Shown here one piece after another: positions 6,015-13,303 of a DNA stretch of 16,554 bases (positions are counted from its first letter, which is position 1; every line of letters begins with the position of its first letter). The notes below the pieces were generated by a model that saw nothing but the letters and a program-made list of their open reading frames with translations, made no database searches and was not told the origin of the DNA. Source of the stretch: Desulfurococcales archaeon. Its GTDB lineage: Archaea > Thermoproteota > Thermoprotei_A > Sulfolobales > WAQK01. The stretch covers positions 1 to 16,554 of the forward strand of contig JALURJ010000004.1 in NCBI GenBank assembly GCA_027016915.1, written 5' to 3'. The translations under genes and the position numbers were made by a program.

Positions 6015-6331
6015 TCAGCGTTTATCCGTGTGAAACCCTACTGGTTTAAATACTGCTTTTCCCAGCGCTACTCTTAGTCCGGAGGGCATCCTCTTAACCT
6101 TGCATGTAATGCCAATCAGCTCGGAAGGCCCCTTTATACCCTCGGCTAGGGGGTGTAGTAGTATTGATGGGGCTTTATCCCTAAAGCTGGCACCATCGAG
6201 AAGACCATGATGCTGTTTTCTCGGCAAGTAGCCTACGGTCCTGGCTTTATCCCCAACCTCGATGCGCGATACGAGGCCGAGGAGCCTTCCTCCACTGTAT
6301 TTGGGTAAAACCTTGCTTCCAGCATCTTCAT
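6015..6331 (-). pseudogene. Frameshifted or recoded small ORF of unknown function
   Basis: This covers most of a 443-bp gap (5960-6402) with no clear gene. ATG 6331 opens a frame that begins MKMLEARFYPN and ends after 32 residues at 6233. The -1 frame is open from 6374 to TGA 6015 but has no ATG, GTG or TTG upstream of TTG 6227. The two meet at the heptamer C CCA AAT (minus strand, 6305-6299), a canonical -1 slip site; a shift there gives a 105-residue product with a GGRLLGLVSRIEVGD segment vaguely like a PRC-barrel or small beta-barrel strand pair. No TATA box or ribosome binding site precedes ATG 6331, and the product is not recognised. Decay of an old gene, chance open frame, or true recoding are all possible. 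A short product starting at TTG 6227 (70 residues) is a further option. Confidence 0.3.
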
Positions 6332-6385
6332 AGCGGCGATGGTTTTTGGTCTGCAGTTTTGATGCTGCGTGGACCTAAATCCTGG

Positions 6386-6397
6386 CGCCCCGGGGCG
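6386..6397. repeat. 12-bp perfect GC palindrome after the MTHFR gene
   Basis: CGCCCCGGGGCG lies 6 bp beyond the MTHFR stop on its downstream side. It could contribute to a hairpin or be a binding site, but no clear T-run follows on the minus strand, so a terminator role is weak. Confidence 0.3.
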
Positions 6398-6402
6398 GAA
6401 CT

Positions 6403-7542
6403 TTACTTCAGAATCCTGGAGGCCTCCCTAGCATAATCTATGGCTAGATCTACGACTCCGCCGTGGATCCCGTGGGTTATGAAGAGTATTCCGCTCACCT
6501 CCTCCAACGATGCCAGCTCCTCTGTAAGTTTCTTCATATACTCGACATTGTAGCTCCAAATGTTGCCATCCACTTCGTTTCTCTTCAAGCCCTCCCGGTA
6601 GTCCTCCGGTATCTCCACGCCCATTCTTTCCGCTAGGTAGACTGCGTGCCTGTAGGACTTGAGGGGCGCTAGGCTCGCTATGAAGGGTATCTCCACGCCC
6701 CTCTCCCTGGCAGCTTTCACCAGTTTTAGGAAGGCACCCGTTGTGTAGATGGGCTGGGTCACTGCGAACTCTGCGCCGGCGCGTTGCTTCTTCACTAGCT
6801 TCAGGATCTCGATGTCTAGTGGGTCGAAGTAGGGGTTAGCCACAACGCCTACGTGGAAGAAGGGCTCGCCTAGGAGCCTCCTTCCCGTGTGGTCGACGTG
6901 GAGGTCTGTTACCAGTCTGGCAAGGTAAGTGAGCCTAACGGAGTCTAGGTCGAAGACAGGGTGGATGCTCCACCTGTTGTCGCGGTATAGGAGGGGCCAG
7001 TCGCCCGTAGAGACTATAACATTTCCTATCCCGAGCCCTGCCACGGCCAGGAGCCATGAGACGAGCGCTGCCCTGCTGCGATCCCTACATGTGACATGTA
7101 CAGCCATCTCTACGCCCAGCAGGAATCTGGCCACGGCGGCCGGGGCTAGGGGGTCTATGCCGGCAGCCCCTAGGGGGTTGTCGGTCATGGTTACGGCGTC
7201 GAAGCCTGCCTCATTCACCCTCTTAATGGTCTCGGCCACCTCGTCCAGCGAGCCCTCAGGCCCTAGCTCGACCTCGTAGATCAGGGGTTTCATATCCCCG
7301 AATATCATCTTCATGAGTGTGCTTCGAGGCTCCCTGGGCCGGGGCTCGTGCTCCACCATCTGAAAACCGGCATCCAGTAGCGGGTATTCAAATATGTGGG
7401 TGCGCTGCTTTTCGAGCGCCTTAACGTAGGCCTCGACCCAGACGCACCTTCTCTCATCAACCTCGCAGACGCCCCGGCTCCCGCCGCCGCATGGGCCGTT
7501 GAGCATCCGCTTCGGACAGCCGTACCTCGGCAACTTATACAT
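6403..7542 (-). CDS. Methylenetetrahydrofolate reductase fused to an N-terminal MTHFR_C (MetV-like) cysteine domain
   Basis: A 379-residue flavoprotein expected to interconvert methylene- and methyl-tetrahydropterin in C1/methionine metabolism. Residues 1-40 carry four cysteines (C9, C18, C26, C33) in the pattern CPKRMLNGPCGG, GVCEVD, RRCVW, typical of the MTHFR_C domain of MetV, which in acetogens forms a complex with MetF. The MetF TIM barrel follows from about 85: YEVELGPEG, AVTMTDNP, AVHVTCRDRSR, NVIVSTGD, NPYFDP and FAVTQPIY. The order is thus MetV-like then MetF in one chain. ATG 7542 is preceded by a GGGGAGAGG-type site and a TATA element at 7583-7598. Electron donor and pterin type are not visible in the sequence. 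The gene is alone on its transcript, divergent from a four-cysteine protein. Confidence 0.9.
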   Translation of the reverse strand: MYKLPRYGCPKRMLNGPCGGGSRGVCEVDERRCVWVEAYVKALEKQRTHIFEYPLLDAGFQMVEHEPRPREPRSTLMKMIFGDMKPLIYEVELGPEGSLDEVAETIKRVNEAGFDAVTMTDNPLGAAGIDPLAPAAVARFLLGVEMAVHVTCRDRSRAALVSWLLAVAGLGIGNVIVSTGDWPLLYRDNRWSIHPVFDLDSVRLTYLARLVTDLHVDHTGRRLLGEPFFHVGVVANPYFDPLDIEILKLVKKQRAGAEFAVTQPIYTTGAFLKLVKAARERGVEIPFIASLAPLKSYRHAVYLAERMGVEIPEDYREGLKRNEVDGNIWSYNVEYMKKLTEELASLEEVSGILFITHGIHGGVVDLAIDYAREASRILK

Positions 7543-7582
7543 GACCCTGCCTCTCCCCGATGCCTGAATATCGCCTCATTGA

Positions 7583-7611
7583 GATTTATATATTAACCAC
7601 ATAATTATAAC
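7583..7611. promoter_or_regulatory. Divergent AT-rich promoter between the MTHFR gene and the four-cysteine protein
   Basis: GATTTATATATTAA (7583-7596) is nearly self-complementary and can be read as a TATA box both ways: leftward it sits about 48 bp before MTHFR ATG 7542, and rightward it points at about 7615. A second element ATAATTATAA (7601-7610) can serve the rightward gene with a leader of about 40 nt that contains a GGGGGTGG ribosome binding site. Confidence 0.45.
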
Positions 7612-7668
7612 ATGGCGGTTGGAAGTAGAAGGCCTAGGGTTGCCGTGCTGAAGACGGGGGTGGTTTGA
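7612..7668 (+). CDS. Possible 18-residue upstream ORF (leader peptide)
   Basis: ATG 7612 opens an 18-codon frame (MAVGSRRPRVAVLKTGVV) that ends in TGA 7666-7668, one base before the ATG of the next gene. The TGAgATG geometry would permit reinitiation, and ATG 7612 lies at the start site predicted from the 7583-7596 TATA box, so it could be leaderless. It may equally be ordinary 5' leader. No similarity recognised with certainty. Confidence 0.2.
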   Translation: MAVGSRRPRVAVLKTGVV

Positions 7669-7669
7669 G

Positions 7670-8014
7670 ATGAGCAAGATTTCAGAGGAGGAGTACAGGA
7701 AGGCTCTCCTCAAGATCGAGGAGAAGGAGCGTAAGGACCCGAAGAAGAAGTGGGTTAACAGGATGATGAGAAGCGCTAAGCAGTACTACAAGCTCTGCCC
7801 CTACTATGACAAGAAGACTGGTGAGTGTTTCCAGAAGAAGTCTAAGGAGAAGTACCTGAACCTAGGCACTCCTGGGAGCAGGTGTGACCGTGAGGGGCGC
7901 TTCGACAACTGCCCCGTGTTTATAGCCTATATAGAGGACGCGTATGACGAGATTGCGAAGAGAGGCATGCAGCTCCCCATGGACTTCCAGGACCTATCCA
8001 TAATGGCTATATAA
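7670..8014 (+). CDS. Conserved-looking four-cysteine protein of unknown function
   Basis: A 114-residue soluble protein that I do not recognise. The first 35 residues are a highly charged Lys/Glu helix; the middle has four cysteines at 43, 53, 72 and 81 (C-x9-C-x18-C-x8-C) in a KLCPYYDKKTGEC / SRCDREG / DNCPVF setting, suggesting zinc or Fe-S binding. The C-terminus is an amphipathic acidic helix. Basic N-terminus plus metal-binding centre would fit a nucleic-acid or ribosome-associated protein, but that is inference. ATG 7670 is preceded by GGGGGTGG at about 7656-7663. Monocistronic: a hairpin and T-run follow at 8029-8043. Confidence 0.8.
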   Translation: MSKISEEEYRKALLKIEEKERKDPKKKWVNRMMRSAKQYYKLCPYYDKKTGECFQKKSKEKYLNLGTPGSRCDREGRFDNCPVFIAYIEDAYDEIAKRGMQLPMDFQDLSIMAI

Positions 8015-8028
8015 CCTACGTGCCTGCT

Positions 8029-8043
8029 AACCTAAGGTTTTTT
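8029..8043 (+). terminator. T-run terminator of the four-cysteine gene
   Basis: The inverted repeat AACCT-A-AGGTT runs directly into a run of six T (8038-8043), 15 bp after the stop, between convergent genes. Archaeal termination needs mainly the T-run. Confidence 0.5.
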
Positions 8044-8046
8044 GAA

Positions 8047-8083
8047 ACAAAATTATAGCTTGTGGGTCGTAGGCCTAGAGGCC
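8047..8083 (-). terminator. Weak terminator of the trxB transcript
   Basis: On the minus strand, immediately after the trxB stop, GGCC-TCTA-GGCC (8083-8072) forms a short stem, followed about 15 bp later by the T-rich ATTTTGTTTC. Weak but properly placed in the convergent gap. Confidence 0.3.
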
Positions 8084-9067
8084 CTATCTGGGGAACTTCC
8101 GTATAATATAGTTATACGCAGCATCTGCAGCCACGGCGCCTTCGGCAGCCGCTGTTATTATTTGCTTGTATTTGTTGCTGCCCGTCGTGCAGTCGCCTGC
8201 GGCGAATATTCCCGGAATGCTTGTGGACTGGTCGGGACCCACCTTCACGTAGCCCTCCTCGTCCAGCTCCACACCCACCCTCTCGAGGAAGTCGCGCGGC
8301 GGGTCCGCCCCGATCTCCACGAATATACCGTCCAGCTCGAGCTCCTCGGTTTCACCTGTCTCCCTATTTCTGAGGATGGCTTTCCTGAGGAAGATGTCGC
8401 CCTCAAGTCTCTCCACCACGCGGCTCCACAGGATCTTTATCTTGGGGTTCTCCTCCAGCAGCTTCTTGTAGATGGGCTGGGCTCTGAGCTCGTTTCTCCT
8501 ATGGATCAAGTATACTCTTGAAGCGTAGTCGGCTAGAAGTATAGCAGCGCTTGCCGCCGAATCGCCGCCCCCCACAACAGCGACAACCCTGCCTCTGAAG
8601 AAGGGGGCGTCGCAGGGGGCGCAGTAGCTCACACCTTTGCCCGTGTATTCCTGCTCGCCTGGCACGTTGAGCTTCCTCCTCTTGACGCCGACAGCTATGA
8701 TGACTGTCTTGGTCCTGTAGGTTATGCCTCTCTTGGTGTGGACCTTGAACTTATCGCCATCCCTCTCTACGCTCTCCACCTCGTCCATCTGGATGGGCAC
8801 CTTGTAGTAGGCTACATGGTCGGTGAACTTCTTCACCAGTTCCTGCCCTGTTATCCTTACAAACCCGGGGTAGTTCTCGACATAACCCGTCTCGCCCATC
8901 TGTCCCCCTATTTCGCCGGCTATCACCACGGTGTCCAGCATGTATCTGGCGCTGTAAATGGCGGCGGTGAGGCCTGCAGGTCCTGAACCAACTATGACGA
9001 CGTCGTACTCCTTCTCAGCCTCCTTGGCCATGGCTTTCCGCGACATCATACCTATCCTGAAGCTCAT
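8084..9067 (-). CDS. trxB: Thioredoxin reductase
   Basis: FAD flavoprotein passing electrons from NAD(P)H to thioredoxin or glutaredoxin-like proteins. With start 9067 it has 327 residues. FAD motif GSGPAG (27-32); redox disulfide C149-A-P-C152; second Rossmann motif VVGGGDSAASAA (165-175); HRRNELR (189-195), whose arginines fit NADPH; and GIFAAGDC near 287-293 contacting FAD. Length and motif order match bacterial-type low-Mr enzymes. The frame opens at TTG 9100; ATG 9067 follows a GGGGGCGG-like tract, and ATG 9049, 9046 or 9031 are alternatives since the core begins near YDVVIVG. It is the last of a leftward run, 50 bp after the amidohydrolase; a weak TATA (AGATAAACC near 9112-9120) could give a separate transcript. 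Confidence 0.95.
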   Translation of the reverse strand: MSFRIGMMSRKAMAKEAEKEYDVVIVGSGPAGLTAAIYSARYMLDTVVIAGEIGGQMGETGYVENYPGFVRITGQELVKKFTDHVAYYKVPIQMDEVESVERDGDKFKVHTKRGITYRTKTVIIAVGVKRRKLNVPGEQEYTGKGVSYCAPCDAPFFRGRVVAVVGGGDSAASAAILLADYASRVYLIHRRNELRAQPIYKKLLEENPKIKILWSRVVERLEGDIFLRKAILRNRETGETEELELDGIFVEIGADPPRDFLERVGVELDEEGYVKVGPDQSTSIPGIFAAGDCTTGSNKYKQIITAAAEGAVAADAAYNYIIRKFPR

Positions 9068-9117
9068 CCCTATCCGCCCCCGAGGGTCTCTATGCTTCAA
9101 GGTTTCCCGCGGTTTAT

Positions 9118-10716
9118 CTACCTGACTGTCAGACCCAGCTCTTCCAACCTCACAGCTAGCCGTGTGTCTCGATCAACGTGTACCGCTCTGCCAGCCACTA
9201 GGGTAACGACGCTCCTAACCTCTTTGAGGCCATTAATGCTGGTTTTGAAGGGGTCCCTGTTGAGGACCGCGATGTCCGCGGCGCAGCCGGGCTCCAGGCA
9301 CCCGAGGAACCCCTCGTCAAGCGAGGCTGCCGCCGAGCCTGACGTGTACATGGTGAGGGCCTCCTCAACGCTCAGCTTCTCTCCCGGCGTTAGGCGGGAT
9401 AGTGGGAGGCCTTCCAGCTCGCCTCGAGCTACGGCAGCGTAGACCCCTATCCACGGGTTCGGCTCCTCCACTGGGGCGTCGCTCGACGCGGCGAGTAGGA
9501 GCCCAGCCTTAAGGAGGCTTCTAAACGGGTAGGCGTGTTTGGCCCTCTCGCCGAGCCTTTCAATGATCCATGTGTCTGAGAGCACAAACTGGGGCTGGAC
9601 AACGACGACTGGTTTCACGCTGGACATCTTTTCGCGGAGGTCCGGCGGGGCCAGTGAGGCGTGCTCCACTCTCAGCGCCGGGCCGGAGACACCGATCTTC
9701 TCGGCAATCCTTAGAACTGCTTCGAGCGCCCTATCCCCTATGGCGTGGAAGGAGCCCTGGAGCCTTGTCTCCCGCACCAGAAGCATAAGGTCGAAGATGG
9801 CATCGTCGCTGTAGTTCATAACACCTCTCGTGGAGGGGTCGTCGTTGTAGGGCTCCCTCAGGGCGGCGGTGCGGGCCCCTAGGCTGCCGTCGGTGAGGAC
9901 TTTTACACCCATGATCTTCAGCCACTGGTCCCCGAAGCCCGCCTCTAGCCCCAGGGCTTCCAGAGGTCCTGCAAGCCCCGGCTCCACGTAGATCCTCACC
10001 CTAGCGATGTGGCCAACGCGCTGCAGGGCGAGGATCTCGGTTCTCCGCGCGTATACGGTGTGAACTCCGGTCACCCCGAACTCGGCGAGGCTTCTCAGAG
10101 TCTTTTCCAGGTACCTGGCCAGGGTCTCCGGGCCGGGCTCCGGGGCCTTACGCGCCACGTATTCGGCGGCAGCCTCCCTGAGGATCCCTGTAGGTCTGCC
10201 CTGCTCGTCTAGGTCCACGCCGGGAACCCTGCCTGGGTCTTCGAGCAACCCTGTGAGGCGCAGGGCTGCAGTGTTAGCCACTGCGACGTGGCCGCACACG
10301 CGGTAGAGGAGTACAGGCCTGTCGCCAGTTACGGGGTCGAGGTCCCACCGCGTGGGGGGACGTCTCTCCTCCAGCCTTTCCTGGTCCCAGCCTCGTCCAA
10401 GTACCCATCCTTCCCGCCCCTCCACACCCCTCTTAACAAGCTTCTTCAGCTCCTCTATGCTCCTAGCGCTGTGGAGGTCTATGTAGGCCTCCCTGGCCTT
10501 GGCGAGGCTCGCCAGGTGTATATGTGCGTCTATCAGTCCGGGAACGGCTGTTCTCCCCTCCAGGTCAACCACGCGGTACCCGTACCTTGAGCCGAACTCT
10601 TCCAGGCTTGTCTGGGTGCCAGCAGCCTCCACCACTCCCCTGAGAACGGCTAAAGCTTCGAACTGCTTGCCGGGCGGCGTCCAGAAGGATGCATTGGTAA
10701 GGATGTAGCCAGGCAC
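9118..10716 (-). CDS. YtcJ-type metal-dependent amidohydrolase
   Basis: A 532-residue member of the amidohydrolase superfamily (Amidohydro_3, YtcJ-like), hydrolysing an unknown C-N or C-O bond. Metal ligands seen: H65 and H67 in GLIDAHIH, His in FHAIGDRALE, His in RVEHAS, and Asp in SSDAPVE. The family segment KVLTDGSLGARTAALREPY is present near 275. The N- and C-terminal strands (ILTNASFWTPP; ADIAVLNRDP) form the usual composite beta sandwich. No signal peptide, so probably cytosolic. GTG 10716 follows GGTGA at about 8 bp, a strong site. It lies 14 bp after the ABC permease gene, so probably co-transcribed. Substrate cannot be told. Confidence 0.88.
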   Translation of the reverse strand: MPGYILTNASFWTPPGKQFEALAVLRGVVEAAGTQTSLEEFGSRYGYRVVDLEGRTAVPGLIDAHIHLASLAKAREAYIDLHSARSIEELKKLVKRGVEGREGWVLGRGWDQERLEERRPPTRWDLDPVTGDRPVLLYRVCGHVAVANTAALRLTGLLEDPGRVPGVDLDEQGRPTGILREAAAEYVARKAPEPGPETLARYLEKTLRSLAEFGVTGVHTVYARRTEILALQRVGHIARVRIYVEPGLAGPLEALGLEAGFGDQWLKIMGVKVLTDGSLGARTAALREPYNDDPSTRGVMNYSDDAIFDLMLLVRETRLQGSFHAIGDRALEAVLRIAEKIGVSGPALRVEHASLAPPDLREKMSSVKPVVVVQPQFVLSDTWIIERLGERAKHAYPFRSLLKAGLLLAASSDAPVEEPNPWIGVYAAVARGELEGLPLSRLTPGEKLSVEEALTMYTSGSAAASLDEGFLGCLEPGCAADIAVLNRDPFKTSINGLKEVRSVVTLVAGRAVHVDRDTRLAVRLEELGLTVR

Positions 10717-10730
10717 GAGTCTTCACCAGG

Positions 10731-11576
10731 CTAAAAGTCCTTCGAGCTATAGGCCTTGTAGGCTGCAAGTAGAAGCACGGCCACGGTTGCTAGGGACTCC
10801 AGAGTTGTGTAGGGATAGTACTTGTCCAGAAGCTCTGCCCCAATATCAGCGAACAACGTTGCTGAGCCAGTGAGCCTGGCGTAGGTGAAGTAGGTCCAGG
10901 ACTCGAGGCTTGTAAGCGGTACAAGCATTGAGGCCTTAGCAATATAGTTGACCATGGCTTCAGGGTCCTTTACCGATATGAATGAGGCCACCGAGATCAG
11001 TATCCCCGTACTAATATACACTGCTATAGATAGGAGTATGGCGGGCATAGTCTTGCCTAGGTACGCCCCTATACAGGCAGCCAGCATGGCAAAGCCCAGA
11101 GTCGAGGCCACGGCGACCAGCAGTATTAGGGGGGCGTATTCGAGATTGTCCAGCCCCCCACCTGCAGCCTTAGCAGCCACTATGGAGAACGCCGTCGAAG
11201 CGGCATAGTAGATCACGAACAATGCCAGTAGCGCCACCACCTTACCCACAACTATCTGGAGGCGCGACACCGGCTTGGAGGCTAGTAGGCCTATGCTGCC
11301 ATCCTCCACCTCCGAGGCAAGCAGGTCCCCGCCGAAAAGCACACCTATGATCCATAGGAAGCTTAGGGGAGTTATCAGCACGCCTGCATAGATGTTGACC
11401 TTAGCCCCCAGGAGGAAGGCCCAGAGATCATCCTGGTACTCTATCCCCGCGCCCATAGCCTTAGCTACCCCAACCATTACGATCGGCAGCAGCGTGAGGA
11501 GCACGAGTATGTAGAAGGACTTCTTCCTCCGAAGCCGGGCAAACTCGTAGTCCACCATGGCTTTAAGCCAGGTCAT
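10731..11576 (-). CDS. ABC-2 type exporter permease
   Basis: A 281-residue membrane protein with about six helices, the first near 22-40 and the last near 260-275. The cytoplasmic motif after helix 2 (ASEVEDGSIGLLASKPVSR) is the ABC-2/NosY-NatB coupling element. ATG 11576 has an ideal GAGGTGG site six bases upstream, preferred over GTG 11585; it overlaps the ATPase 3' end by 14 nt, showing translational coupling. With the ATPase it forms a two-gene exporter. The substrate is unknown; in the family Na+, drugs, heme or proteins have been proposed. Confidence 0.88.
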   Translation of the reverse strand: MTWLKAMVDYEFARLRRKKSFYILVLLTLLPIVMVGVAKAMGAGIEYQDDLWAFLLGAKVNIYAGVLITPLSFLWIIGVLFGGDLLASEVEDGSIGLLASKPVSRLQIVVGKVVALLALFVIYYAASTAFSIVAAKAAGGGLDNLEYAPLILLVAVASTLGFAMLAACIGAYLGKTMPAILLSIAVYISTGILISVASFISVKDPEAMVNYIAKASMLVPLTSLESWTYFTYARLTGSATLFADIGAELLDKYYPYTTLESLATVAVLLLAAYKAYSSKDF

Positions 11577-12546
11577 AGGCCCCACCTCTCACTAGTTTTA
11601 GGAAGGCCTCTTCAAGGCTGGGCTCCAGGTGCCTGAGCTCCCTTATGCCGAAGCCTGCGGCTACCAGGGTCTTGGAGATCTCGGAGCTCCTATCCTCCCC
11701 GGCTGTGAGTCTCACTCGGAGCCTCCTCCTGCCGACAATCTCGACGCCCTCGACGTAGGGCAGGGTTCTGAGCAGGTCGGCTGCCCTGGCCGGGTCCCCC
11801 TCCACGTCGACTATGAGTATGGCTGCAATGGAGACGTGCCGTTTAAGCTCCTCCACGGACCCGCTGTACATCACGCGGCCCGCGTAGAGTAGGGTCACGT
11901 TGTCACAGACGTCCTCAGCCTCCTTGAGCAGGTGCGTGTTCATAAGGATTGCCGAGCCTCTAGCAGCTTCGCGGCGTATGATGCTCCTAACAAGCTCCAT
12001 TCCCTCAGGGTCGAGGCCGAGGAGGGGCTCGTCGAGTATCAGTATTTCAGGCTCGTGCATCACGGCCTGGGCCAGGGTTAGGCGCTGGACCTGGCCCTTG
12101 CTCAGCTCGGCAACGCTTCTGCCGCGGAGGTCGGAGAGGCCTACTAGGTCCAGCGTCCTCCTAACAGCCCCAGATATCTCGTTTTTGGGTAAGCCGTAGA
12201 GGGCTGCATACTTTTCAAGGATCTCGCCCACCCTGGCCCACTTCGGCAGCTGGGGGGTTTCAGGCATGTACCCTATACGTCTGCGGAGTACGTGTCCGCC
12301 AGGCTCCGTAGCTTCGACGCCGAGCACGCGGACGGAGCCTCGGCTAGGCTTTACCAGCCCCATGATGATTTTAACCGTGGTGGACTTGCCTGCCCCGTTG
12401 GGGCCTAGAAGGGCCCTCACCTCGCCCTCGTCGAGCGAGAACGACACACCCCTCAATGCCTGGATGGCGCCGTACCTCTTCCAGAGATCCTCGACTTCCA
12501 GTATAGTCACGCCGGGTTCCCTGACCACCACTATTGGTGTTTCCAA
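11563..12546 (-). CDS. ABC-2 type exporter ATPase
   Basis: ATP-binding subunit of 327 residues in the CcmA/NatA group. Motifs: Walker A GPNGAGKST (48-56), Q-loop replaced by the exporter-type YMPETPQL (93-100), signature LSKGQ (149-153) with Lys for the usual Gly, Walker B ILILDEP (168-174) with GLDP D-loop, and H205 in NTHLL. The C-terminal 90 residues are a regulatory domain ending in EPSLEEAFLKL, standard in this group. TTG 12546 lies three bases after the dph6 stop; GTG 12510 (giving MTILEVEDLW) is a credible alternative start. Partner permease overlaps downstream. Confidence 0.92.
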   Translation of the reverse strand: METPIVVVREPGVTILEVEDLWKRYGAIQALRGVSFSLDEGEVRALLGPNGAGKSTTVKIIMGLVKPSRGSVRVLGVEATEPGGHVLRRRIGYMPETPQLPKWARVGEILEKYAALYGLPKNEISGAVRRTLDLVGLSDLRGRSVAELSKGQVQRLTLAQAVMHEPEILILDEPLLGLDPEGMELVRSIIRREAARGSAILMNTHLLKEAEDVCDNVTLLYAGRVMYSGSVEELKRHVSIAAILIVDVEGDPARAADLLRTLPYVEGVEIVGRRRLRVRLTAGEDRSSEISKTLVAAGFGIRELRHLEPSLEEAFLKLVRGGAYDLA

Positions 12547-12549
12547 GCT

Positions 12550-13263
12550 TTATTGCTTTGCTACATGGACGTGGAGCTGCTCTTTCTCCCTCAGCCTGGC
12601 GCTACGTATCTGGTAGACCCACTCGTAGGGGCCCCGCTTAACGGGCTCCCCCTCGACTTCAAGGCTCTTGGAGAAAAGGGGCGCGTCAAGGACGAGAGTC
12701 TCGGCCTCGCCGCCCTCCAGGGCTGGATTGAACCCGTACCTCCTGGCAAGCGATATTATTTCTTCAACATCCCTATCATCGAGGGGTCTTCCGAGAAGGC
12801 TGGGGCTGAGGCCCATGGCGGATATTGAGAGGAGGATGAACTTGAAACCGTCCATCACGAGCCAGCGCATGTAGCTTTCCTGGCTTTTCCTCCAGAGCGG
12901 TGTGTAGCTCCTGAGGCCGAGTTCCTCCGCTACGAGGCTTATCCTCATCCTCTGATAGTCGGAGAGGAGGGCTCCGGCCACAACCCCTTCTACGCCGTAT
13001 CTATTCTTGGCCAGGCTAAGGGCCTCCCTGAGGTCCTCAAGCTCCTTCTCCTTCTCGCCGCCCGTCTCCACCATGATCTGGGGGAGGCCCAGAGCCTCAG
13101 CCTGCAGTCTTGTTAGCTCTATTCCTGGGTAGTGGAACATCCACGAGTCCTCCCTTGCGGGCCTAAGCGTCACCAGGCACTCCACGCTAAATCCGTGGAG
13201 GAACGCCCAGTGCAGGGCATAGTTGCTGTCCTTGCCACCGGAGTAGAGGGCGCAAACCCGCAA
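12550..13263 (-). CDS. dph6: Diphthine-ammonia ligase (Dph6 family)
   Basis: ATP pyrophosphatase of 237 residues that makes the final amidation of diphthine to diphthamide on elongation factor aEF2. N-terminal PP-loop LYSGGKDS (6-13) followed by NYALHWA; family signatures VAGALLSDYQRMR, TPLWRKSQESY and the C-terminal EGGEAETLVLDAPLF are all present. Length is that of archaeal MJ0570-like proteins. TTG 13263 is preceded by GGTG at about 8 bp; no upstream ATG or GTG is in frame. It lies 40 bp after the seven-helix protein with no clear TATA between, and 3 bp before the ABC ATPase, so all are probably one operon. Confidence 0.92.
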   Translation of the reverse strand: MRVCALYSGGKDSNYALHWAFLHGFSVECLVTLRPAREDSWMFHYPGIELTRLQAEALGLPQIMVETGGEKEKELEDLREALSLAKNRYGVEGVVAGALLSDYQRMRISLVAEELGLRSYTPLWRKSQESYMRWLVMDGFKFILLSISAMGLSPSLLGRPLDDRDVEEIISLARRYGFNPALEGGEAETLVLDAPLFSKSLEVEGEPVKRGPYEWVYQIRSARLREKEQLHVHVAKQ

Positions 13264-13303
13264 AACTGTGCACCGCTGAGACCCTTGGGCGGATGACCGT
13301 ATG

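Noticed and set aside
5960..6402. Structured RNA (RNase P, SRP RNA, tRNA or C/D box RNA) in the gap
   Set aside because: No T-loop consensus, no C/D box pair in correct spacing, and base composition is not enriched in GC as expected for a hyperthermophile RNA.
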